Positions 57,847 through 64,000 of a stretch of DNA of 64,000 nucleotides are shown one piece after another. Where the stretch lies: contig NZ_CP061913.1 in assembly GCF_019904175.1 (NCBI RefSeq), positions 2,480,001 through 2,544,000 on the forward strand, read 5' to 3'. Source of the DNA: Dactylosporangium vinaceum. GTDB lineage: Bacteria; Actinomycetota; Actinomycetes; Mycobacteriales; Micromonosporaceae. Position 1 is the first letter of the stretch, and every line of letters starts with the position of its first letter. The notes beneath the pieces were generated by a model. The model worked only from the letters and a program-made list of their open reading frames with translations. It did no database searches and was not told where the DNA came from. The position numbers and the translations under genes are program-made.

Positions 57847-59361
57847 TCAGCCGAAGTGGACCGGGGCGGCCTCGGCGTCGGGTTGGGTCTGGTCGCCGGT
57901 GTTGTTGCGGACCATCAGGATGACTACGGCGGTCGCCACGGCCATCAGGACGGCGCTGGCTACGAAGGCGACGTTGTACCCGTGGATCGCCGCGTGCGCC
58001 TGGGTCAGCGGTGAGCCGGCCTCGGCTGCGTGGTCGGTGATGTAGCCGGCCACCGCCGTGGTGAAGATGGTGTTCAGCAGGGCTGTGCCCAGGGAGCCGC
58101 CCACCTGCTGGGTCGTGTTGACCATCGCGCTGGCCACGCCCGCGTCGTGGTTGGCGATGCCGGAGAGGGCCAGGCTCGACAGGGGGACGAAGACCAGGCC
58201 CATGCCCAGGCTCATCGCGATGAACGACGGCAGGATGCTCACCGCGTAGCTCGAGTCCAGGTCCAGGCGGGTCAGCCAGATCATGGCCGCGGTGGCCAGG
58301 ACGCCGCCGATGGACATGAGGAGCTTCGGGCCGGTGCGGGGCAGGAGGCGGGAGGCGATGACGGCCGCCGCGATGATGCCGCCGGAGAAGGGCATGTAGG
58401 CCACGCCGCTCTTCATGGCCGACCAGCCCAGCGTCTGCTGCAGGTAGAACGTCATGAAGAGGAACATCCCCAGCATGCCGGCGCCGAGCAGGATCGAGAC
58501 GAGGTACGAGGCGCCGCGGTCGCGGTCGAACAGGACGCGCAGCGGCAGCAGCGGGTGCGCCGTGCGCGCCTCCCAGAACAGGAAGGCCCCGAGCAGTACC
58601 ACCGCGGAAGCCAGCCAGGCGATCGTCACGCCGGAGCTCCAGCCGTCGGTCGCGGCCTTCGTGAAGCCGTAGACCAGGGCGACCTGTCCGGCGGTCGCCA
58701 GGACGGCGCCGGGGATGTCGTAGCGGGTGTCGCCGGTGGCGCGGCTCTCGCGGACCAGGGGTACCGCCGCCGCGAACGCCAGGATCGCGATGGGGATGTT
58801 GACCAGGAGGCACCAGCGCCAGTCGGCGTACTCGGTGAGGACGCCGCCCGCGAGCAGGCCGATCGCCGCGCCGCCGCCGGAGATGCCGCCGAAGACGCCG
58901 AACGCCTTCGCGCGCTCCTTCGCCTCGGTGAACGTGACGGTGATCAGGGACAGGGCGGCCGGCGCGAGCAGCGCACCGAAGAGGCCCTGCAGGGCGCGGG
59001 CGGCGAACAGGGTCTCCGCGTTGACCGCGGCGCCGCCCAGCGCGGAGGCGCCCGCGAAGCCGAGCAGGCCGATGAGGAACGTGCGCTTGCGGCCGAAGTA
59101 GTCGGCGACGCGGCCGCCGAGCAGGAGCAGGCCGCCGAAGGTGAGCGTGTACGCGGTGACGATCCACTGCCGGTCGGCCGTGGAGATGTCGAGGGCCTGC
59201 TGGGCCGACGGCAGCGCGATGTTCACGATTGTGGCGTCGAGGACGACCATCAGCTGGGCCACGGCGATGACGGCCAGCGCGAGCCATCGCCGGGGATCAG
59301 GCGGTACCATAGAAGATGATTTATCGGTTATGTCCGTTGTAAGGACAGCATCGTTCGCCAT
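57847..59361 (-). CDS. MFS drug-efflux transporter, DHA2 (14 TM) family
   Basis: 504 residues from the ATG at 59361. Fourteen membrane helices of the EmrB/QacA type: WLALAVIAVAQLMVVLDATI with motif D1-like LDATIVNIALP, motif A GGRVADYFGRKRTFLIG, motif C-like GGISGGGAAIGLLAGGVLTE. Proton-driven export of drugs or metabolites. It begins 29 bp after the stop of the TetR gene on the same strand, so the two form a self-regulated efflux operon. Confidence 0.95.
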   Translation of the reverse strand: MANDAVLTTDITDKSSSMVPPDPRRWLALAVIAVAQLMVVLDATIVNIALPSAQQALDISTADRQWIVTAYTLTFGGLLLLGGRVADYFGRKRTFLIGLLGFAGASALGGAAVNAETLFAARALQGLFGALLAPAALSLITVTFTEAKERAKAFGVFGGISGGGAAIGLLAGGVLTEYADWRWCLLVNIPIAILAFAAAVPLVRESRATGDTRYDIPGAVLATAGQVALVYGFTKAATDGWSSGVTIAWLASAVVLLGAFLFWEARTAHPLLPLRVLFDRDRGASYLVSILLGAGMLGMFLFMTFYLQQTLGWSAMKSGVAYMPFSGGIIAAAVIASRLLPRTGPKLLMSIGGVLATAAMIWLTRLDLDSSYAVSILPSFIAMSLGMGLVFVPLSSLALSGIANHDAGVASAMVNTTQQVGGSLGTALLNTIFTTAVAGYITDHAAEAGSPLTQAHAAIHGYNVAFVASAVLMAVATAVVILMVRNNTGDQTQPDAEAAPVHFG

Positions 59362-59390
59362 GTGGGAGTCCCCCTGAGTGAGAAGGTCCC

Positions 59391-59963
59391 TCAGCCGCGC
59401 TGAAGGATCGGAATCAACACGCCGTCGATGAGCCGGGCCATGAACGCCTCGTCGAGCGGGCCGTTCTGCCACATGCGCCGGCTCGTGACCATCGCGTGCA
59501 GGACCTCGTGGAGCAGCTCGGCCGACGTGCCCTCGGGCACCTCACCGCGCTCCGCCGCCCGCTTGAGCATCGATTCGTACATGCTGTGCTTGGTCTCGTA
59601 CGTGCAGCGGTACAGCACCTCGGCCAGCTCGCCGTTGTGCGTGGCCGCCGTGAGCAGTCCGGTGAACACCGCGCCGTCCGCCCCGCAGGCCGCCGTGCAC
59701 ACGGCGCTGAGCTGGGCGTACAGGTCGCCGCGCAGCGAGCCCGTGTCGGGGGGCTCCATTGCCCCGCCGTACCGGTGCTCGACCGCCTCCATGACCAGCT
59801 CGGGCTTGCTGGGCCAGCCCCGGTAGATGGTCGCCTTGCTGGCGCGGGCCCGCGCCGCCACCGCGTCCATCGTCATCCGGTCGTAGCCCACCTCGCCGAG
59901 CAGCTCGAAGACCGCGTCGCAGATGGCGGCGCGGCGCTCCGGGTTGCCGGTGGTAGGAGGCAC
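59391..59963 (-). CDS. TetR-family repressor of the adjacent efflux gene
   Basis: 190 residues. HTH at about 15-50 (YDRMTMDAVAARARASKATI then YRGWPSKPELVMEAVE), and a C-terminal domain of the TetR_C_16/33-like group (LLHEVLHAMVTSRRMWQNGP). A perfect 15-bp palindrome lies 32 bp upstream of the start, the likely operator. It would repress itself and the MFS exporter until a substrate binds. Confidence 0.93.
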   Translation of the reverse strand: MPPTTGNPERRAAICDAVFELLGEVGYDRMTMDAVAARARASKATIYRGWPSKPELVMEAVEHRYGGAMEPPDTGSLRGDLYAQLSAVCTAACGADGAVFTGLLTAATHNGELAEVLYRCTYETKHSMYESMLKRAAERGEVPEGTSAELLHEVLHAMVTSRRMWQNGPLDEAFMARLIDGVLIPILQRG

Positions 59964-59994
59964 GCGATCACCGTAACTCGTCGCGTCCGCCGAA

Positions 59995-60009
59995 ACGAAA
60001 CGGTTTCGT
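59995..60009. promoter_or_regulatory. TetR operator, 15-bp perfect palindrome
   Basis: ACGAAAC-G-GTTTCGT in front of the TetR/MFS operon. Part of a GAAACGAAACGGTTTCGTAC stretch; GAAAC...GTTTC palindromes are typical for this TetR group. Confidence 0.7.
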
Positions 60010-60123
60010 ACACCTCTTGTGTGAACGACGCCACAGGGTAACTTTCAGCGCCGGGCCGTGGTCGTGAGCCGGTCCGGTGACGGCCGTTTGACGGTCGGTG
60101 ACGCCGGCCGCGAGGGTCGCGGG

Positions 60124-61722
60124 ATGAGGCGCCTACTCGCCATCGCCGCCATTGCCGCGGCCGCCGTCGTGGTCGTTCCCTCGCCCGCGTCCGCCGCATC
60201 AGCCGGCTGCACCGTGCAGTACACCGTCGGCAGCCAGTGGCCGGGCGGCTTCAACGCCGGCGTCGAGATCACGAACACCGGCGCCGCGCTGAGCGGCTGG
60301 AGCCTCGGCTGGGACTTCACGGCCGGTCAGCACATCGACCACATGTGGCAGGCCGTCTACACGACCTCGGGACGGCACGTGACGGCGAGCAACCAGACGT
60401 TCAACGGCAACGTGCCCGCCGGCGGCAAGGTCCTGTTCGGCTTCAACGGTTCGTGGACGGGCAGCAATCCGGTGCCCGGCGCGTTCACCCTCAACGGCGT
60501 CGCCTGCAACGGCGGGACCTCCACCCCCGACCTGCACGTCGACAACCCGTTCCAGGGCGCGCAGGGCTACGTGAACGCGGACTGGTCGGCCCGGGCGGCG
60601 GCCGAGGCGGGCGGCGGCCGGGTCGCGAACACGTCCACCGCGGTCTGGATCGAACGCATTGCGGCGGTCGCCGATGTGCGCCGGCACCTCGACGCCGCCC
60701 TCGCGCAGGCGACGACGGCGAAACCCGTCGTCGTGCAGTTCGTCCTGCGCGATCTGCCCGCCCGCGACTGCACGAAACCGCGCCCCGACGGCGAGCTGAC
60801 CGCGGCCGACCTGAGCCGGTACGAGACCGAGTTCATCGACCCGATCGCGGCGATCCAGGCCGACCCGAAGTACGACCGTGTGCGCATCGTGAACGTCGTC
60901 GAACCTGACGGCCTGACCGACCTGATCGTCGGTGCGAACATGCAGTCCTGCGCGAATGTGCTCGCCAGTGGCGTGTACGTGCAAGGCACGCAGTACGCAC
61001 TGAACCGGCTGCACAGGGCGAACGCGTACAACTACCTCGGCGCCGGCCACCACGCGAAGCTCGGCTGGGACCCCGACTTCACCGCGGCCGTCACCCTGTT
61101 CGCCGACACCGCCCGGGGCAGCACCGCCGGCGTCAACGCGGTCGACGGTTTCGCCGTCAACACGGCCGACTACGGCGCGACGACCGAGCCGTACTTCACC
61201 ATCGCCACCACGGTCGGCGGCGTCTCGATCCGCCAGTCCCGCTGGATCGACTGGAACCAGTACGTCGACGAGCTCACCTACACCCAGGCCCTCCGCGCGG
61301 CCCTGATCGCCGCCGGCTTCCCCTCGACGATCGGCATGCTCGTCGACACCTCGCGCAACGGCTGGGGCGGCCCGGCCCGGCCCACCGGCGCCAGCACCTC
61401 GACAAGCGTCGACACCTTCGTCGACCAGAGCCGCATCGACCGCCGCTCCGTCGCCGGCAACTGGTGCAACCAGAGCGGGGCGGGCCTGGGGGAGCGGCCC
61501 CGGACGAGCCCGGCCCCCGGCATCGACGCCTACGTGTGGATCAAGCCCCCGGGCGAGTCCGACGGCGCGGCCACCGGCGGCAACCTCTCCTGCGACTCGA
61601 CGTACTCCGGGAGCGGCAACGGCTACCACCCCACCGGCGCGCTGCCCGGCGCCCCGGCCCGCGGCTCCTGGTTCTCCGCACAGTTTCAGCAGCTCATGAC
61701 CAATGCGTTCCCGCCGCTGTGA
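60124..61722 (+). CDS. Secreted cellulase: CBM2 plus glycoside hydrolase family 6
   Basis: 532 residues from the ATG at 60124. Signal peptide of about 28 residues (LLAIAAIAAAAVVVVPSPAS). CBM2 at about 30-128 with two bracketing Cys and surface Trp (QWPGGFNAGVEITNTGAALS; GWSLGWDF). GH6 domain at about 135-532: DNPFQGAQGYVNADWS, catalytic RDLPARDC (general acid Asp), VNVVEPDGL, VDTSRNGWGG (base Asp) and YVWIKPPGESDG. The usual Pro/Thr linker is very short. Inverting cleavage of cellulose outside the cell, exo or endo not decidable from sequence alone. Promoter region is shared with the divergent TetR gene. Confidence 0.95.
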   Translation: MRRLLAIAAIAAAAVVVVPSPASAASAGCTVQYTVGSQWPGGFNAGVEITNTGAALSGWSLGWDFTAGQHIDHMWQAVYTTSGRHVTASNQTFNGNVPAGGKVLFGFNGSWTGSNPVPGAFTLNGVACNGGTSTPDLHVDNPFQGAQGYVNADWSARAAAEAGGGRVANTSTAVWIERIAAVADVRRHLDAALAQATTAKPVVVQFVLRDLPARDCTKPRPDGELTAADLSRYETEFIDPIAAIQADPKYDRVRIVNVVEPDGLTDLIVGANMQSCANVLASGVYVQGTQYALNRLHRANAYNYLGAGHHAKLGWDPDFTAAVTLFADTARGSTAGVNAVDGFAVNTADYGATTEPYFTIATTVGGVSIRQSRWIDWNQYVDELTYTQALRAALIAAGFPSTIGMLVDTSRNGWGGPARPTGASTSTSVDTFVDQSRIDRRSVAGNWCNQSGAGLGERPRTSPAPGIDAYVWIKPPGESDGAATGGNLSCDSTYSGSGNGYHPTGALPGAPARGSWFSAQFQQLMTNAFPPL

Positions 61723-61780
61723 CAAAAGCCGACGATTTCGGTGGTACTGCCGGAGCCTCCCGACGCCTATCGTCAGGTCC

Positions 61781-62650
61781 ATGACAGAGCTGTCGACCGA
61801 GCGGCGTTTGTGGTCGCTCTATGAGCCCTTGCACGCGGTCAGCTACTTCGCCCCGCAGGGCCGGGCCGCGTTCGAGGAGGCCGGCGTCCGCGGATTCTGG
61901 CGGGGCTACTTCGCCGGCCGGGCCGCCCCGCTCGGTCCGGTCGGCGCGGCGCCGGTCATCGCCGCGTTCTACGGCTTCGCGCCGCAGATGGTGCAGCGCG
62001 CCCTGCCCGACGTGTGGACCCGGATCACGCCCGAGGCCGCGCTGGAGGCCCGGCTCGAGGGCGCCCGGCGCGCGCTGGGCCCGGCCGTGGAGGGCATCTC
62101 CGGAGTCGACGAGGCGGCCGCGCTGCTGCGGGAGGCCGCCGCCAACGCCGAGGTGTACGGCCGCATCCTGGCCGCCGCCAACGCCGCGCTGCCGTGGCCG
62201 CAGGACGCGCTCGGGACCATGTGGCTGGCCGCCACGATCCTGCGCGAGCACCGCGGCGACGGGCACCTGGCCGCCCTGCTGGTCGAGGGGCTCGACGGGG
62301 CGGAGGCGATGGTCTGGCGGGTGGCCCTGAACGACGGCCGCGGCCGCAAGATGGCGCAGCCGGCCCGGGGCTGGTCCGACGAGGAGTGGGACGCCGCCCG
62401 CACCCGGCTGCACCAGCGCGGGTACCTCGACGGCGAGGGCGCGGCGACGGAGAAGGCGCGGTGGGCGTACAAAACCCTTGAGGAGACGACGGATCAGCTC
62501 GCGGCGCGACCGTGGCAGGCGCTCGGTCCGGAGCGGACCGAGCGCCTGGCGGTGCTGCTGACCCCGATCGCCGAGCGGATCAACGCCGAGCTGGGGCCGT
62601 ACTACCCCAACTGGATCAAGCTGCCGATGCCAGCTCAGGGTGCTTCTTGA
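61781..62650 (+). CDS. SCO6745-family protein
   Basis: 289 residues from the ATG at 61781. Typical SCO6745-like start (RLWSLYEPLHAVSYFAPQGR then AAFEEAGVRGFWRGYFAGRA) and the GAAPVIAAFYGFAPQMVQRA and TILREHRGDGHLAALL motifs. Function unproven; the chain has a helix-turn-helix-like feature in other annotations. Convergent with the GNAT gene, overlapping by 35 bp. Confidence 0.9.
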   Translation: MTELSTERRLWSLYEPLHAVSYFAPQGRAAFEEAGVRGFWRGYFAGRAAPLGPVGAAPVIAAFYGFAPQMVQRALPDVWTRITPEAALEARLEGARRALGPAVEGISGVDEAAALLREAAANAEVYGRILAAANAALPWPQDALGTMWLAATILREHRGDGHLAALLVEGLDGAEAMVWRVALNDGRGRKMAQPARGWSDEEWDAARTRLHQRGYLDGEGAATEKARWAYKTLEETTDQLAARPWQALGPERTERLAVLLTPIAERINAELGPYYPNWIKLPMPAQGAS

Positions 62651-62891
62651 GGTAGGCCGCGATGAACGGGCACTGCGGCACGATGCGCTTGCCCGCGTCA
62701 TTGGCCAGGGTCAGGGCGCCGTTGGCCAGCTTGCTGCCGACGCCCTGGCCCTCGAACTGCGGCTCCACCTCGGTGTGGGTGAACACGATCTCGTTGTCGG
62801 TCGCCGTGTAGTACGCCCCGCCGGCCAGCTCGCCGTCGACCCGGATCTCGAACCGGTGCCGGTCCGGGTTGTCGATAACCTGGAAGTCCAT
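62616..62891 (-). CDS. GNAT-type N-acetyltransferase (YjdJ-like, short)
   Basis: 91 residues. The compact YjdJ-type acetyltransferase fold: FEIRVDGELAGGAYYTATDN, acetyl-CoA loop QFEGQGVGSKLANGAL, and IVPQCPFIAAYLKKHPEL at the end, including the conserved Cys. Acceptor unknown. It starts directly after the pirin stop (TGAATG), so the two are one operon. Confidence 0.93.
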   Translation of the reverse strand: MDFQVIDNPDRHRFEIRVDGELAGGAYYTATDNEIVFTHTEVEPQFEGQGVGSKLANGALTLANDAGKRIVPQCPFIAAYLKKHPELASAA

Positions 62892-63872
62892 TCAGGACGC
62901 CTCTCCCCGCACGTCGGCGTGCGCCGCGGGGATGCTGCCGAGCCGGCCGGCCTGGTAGTCCTCGAACGCCTGCACGACCTCGGCCTTGGTGTTCATGACG
63001 AACGGACCATACATCGCGACCGGCTCGCGGATCGGCTGACCGCCGAGGAACAGCACGTCGAGCGCCGGGTGGTTCGGGTCCTGCTTCGCGTCGGCGGTCA
63101 GGGTGACGTGGTCGCCCTCGCCGAACACGGCCAGCTGCCCGAGCTCGATCGGCCGCCCCTTGGGCCCGACGGTGCCCTTGCCGGCCATGACGTACGCGAG
63201 CGCGTTGAAGTCCTTGCGCCACGGCAGCGTCAGCGACGCCCCGGGCGAGATGGTCGCGTGCACCATGGTGATCGGCGTGTAGGTCGACCCGGGCCCGGCG
63301 TGCCCGTCGAGCTCGCCGGCGATGACCCGCAGCAGCGACCCGCCGTCGGGCGAGGTGAGCAGCGAGACCTGCCGGCCGCGGATGTCCTGGTAGCGGGGCG
63401 CGACGAGCTTGCTGGCCTTCGGCAGGTTGACCCACAGCTGGAAGCCGTGGAAGAGCCCGCCGCTGACGACGAGGTGCTCCGGCGGCGTCTCGATGTGCAG
63501 GATGCCGGCGCCGGCGGTCATCCACTGCGTGTCGCCGTTGGTGATGGTCCCACCACCGCCGTTGGAGTCCTGGTGCACGAACTCCCCGTCGATGATGTAC
63601 GTGACGGTCTCGAACCCGCGGTGCGGGTGCCACGGCGTCCCCTTGGGCTCGCCCGGCGCGTAGTCGACCTCACCCATCTGGTCCATGTGGATGAACGGGT
63701 CGAGCGCCCGCAGGTCGACGCCGGCGAAGGCGCGACGCACGGGGAACCCCTCACCCTCGTATCCCTTGGGTGCGGTCGTCACCGACACCACCGGCCGCGC
63801 CTGCGACGCGATCGGGTCGGGTGTGCCGACACGGGGCAGTGCGAGAACGTTGTCAACGGTGATCGCGGGCAT
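62892..63872 (-). CDS. Pirin family protein
   Basis: 326 residues from the ATG at 63872. Bicupin with the N-terminal metal site intact: WHPHRGFETVTYIIDG and AGAGILHIETPPE give three His and one Glu for Fe. Pirins act as quercetinase-like dioxygenases or redox co-regulators. Operon with the GNAT gene. An inverted repeat about 45-60 bp upstream suggests control by a MarR or similar dimer. Confidence 0.94.
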   Translation of the reverse strand: MPAITVDNVLALPRVGTPDPIASQARPVVSVTTAPKGYEGEGFPVRRAFAGVDLRALDPFIHMDQMGEVDYAPGEPKGTPWHPHRGFETVTYIIDGEFVHQDSNGGGGTITNGDTQWMTAGAGILHIETPPEHLVVSGGLFHGFQLWVNLPKASKLVAPRYQDIRGRQVSLLTSPDGGSLLRVIAGELDGHAGPGSTYTPITMVHATISPGASLTLPWRKDFNALAYVMAGKGTVGPKGRPIELGQLAVFGEGDHVTLTADAKQDPNHPALDVLFLGGQPIREPVAMYGPFVMNTKAEVVQAFEDYQAGRLGSIPAAHADVRGEAS

Positions 63873-63914
63873 GTGACGCCTCCCAAACTTCCAGCTCTGA
63901 CGCCACCCACAACG

Positions 63915-63933
63915 ATACTTGTCGCGCAAGTAT
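63915..63933. promoter_or_regulatory. Operator-like inverted repeat in the pirin promoter
   Basis: ATACTTG-TCGCG-CAAGTAT, a perfect 7-bp inverted repeat. TTGACT at 63945-63940 (minus strand) would be the -35 and the repeat covers the -10 zone. A further gene may start at the right edge (ATG at 63985 or 63988, plus strand, after GGTGGGG), which could be the regulator, but only about 15 bases are visible. Confidence 0.55.
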
Positions 63934-64000
63934 TCCGCAAGTCAACAAATTTGCGGTTCGGTCGCCGCCGAAGCGTCGGTGGGGATGATGGACCGTATGA

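Noticed and set aside
1..64000. tRNA, rRNA, riboswitch or prophage genes
   Set aside because: None recognised by eye; no cloverleaf or rRNA-like sequence and no phage structural or integrase genes. A covariance-model scan would be needed to exclude small RNAs.

Overview
The window is high-GC DNA (nearly every codon ends in G or C) from a filamentous actinomycete, most likely of the Micromonosporaceae type. The evidence for an actinomycete is a mycothiol-dependent formaldehyde dehydrogenase, two conservon-type sensor kinase/roadblock modules, a Streptomyces subtilisin inhibitor (SSI) family protein, an ECF42-type sigma factor with its DGPF partner, an SCO6745-like protein and a CBM2-GH6 cellulase. 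The family-level placement is inference. No rRNA, tRNA, CRISPR array or prophage was seen. One complete IS3-family element is present.

Layout. 1-6.6 kb: two membrane-anchored proteins (one cut by the left edge, one TPR-TM-FN3), two TetR genes, an AraC gene, a hemerythrin and a short CitE-like protein. 6.9-15.3 kb: a conservon (large NIT-domain kinase, roadblock protein, GTPase; the usual DUF742 member is missing) running straight into a complete branched-chain-amino-acid-type ABC transporter set. 15.3-18.1 kb: a minus-strand chain of overlapping genes (AraC, EamA exporter, LRR protein). 18.2-21 kb: calcium-repeat membrane protein, ChaB/Rho_N protein, DUF2795 protein and an autoregulated-looking PadR gene. 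21.8-28.8 kb: ECF42 sigma/DGPF pair, mscR, recQ and a GGDEF-EAL protein. 28.9-39.6 kb: glycosyltransferase, a second TPR-TM-FN3 protein, GtrA, regulators, an oxidoreductase, a chemoreceptor-like protein, an SSI-type inhibitor, a MarR-like protein with a Cys/His tail, a STAS protein and an NTF2-like protein. 39.6-46.6 kb: MFS, YihY, a fused TrpE-TrpG under a classical tryptophan attenuator (leader peptide MTSWWPA), an aldo-keto reductase/MerR pair and a membrane protein. 47.7-55.3 kb: response regulator, second YihY, a second conservon fragment (kinase plus roadblock only) divergent from a DUF1800/DUF1501 pair. 55.5-64 kb: IS3 element, TetR/MFS efflux pair, GH6 cellulase, SCO6745-like protein, GNAT and pirin.

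The least ordinary property of the window is its tandem repeats. About 1 kb each of three gene-free stretches (20.9-21.8, 46.6-47.7, 56.9-57.8 kb) is built from short GC-rich tandem units of 16/48, 26, 18, about 61 and 17 bp. Related expansions lie inside genes (33-bp units at 1.9 kb, 18-bp and 42-bp units in trpE, 18-bp units in the second YihY gene, 27-bp units in the DUF1501 gene). Inside genes the period is always a multiple of three; between genes it is not. The second notable feature is the trp attenuator, in which all three alternative hairpins (1:2, 2:3, 3:4) can be drawn from the sequence.
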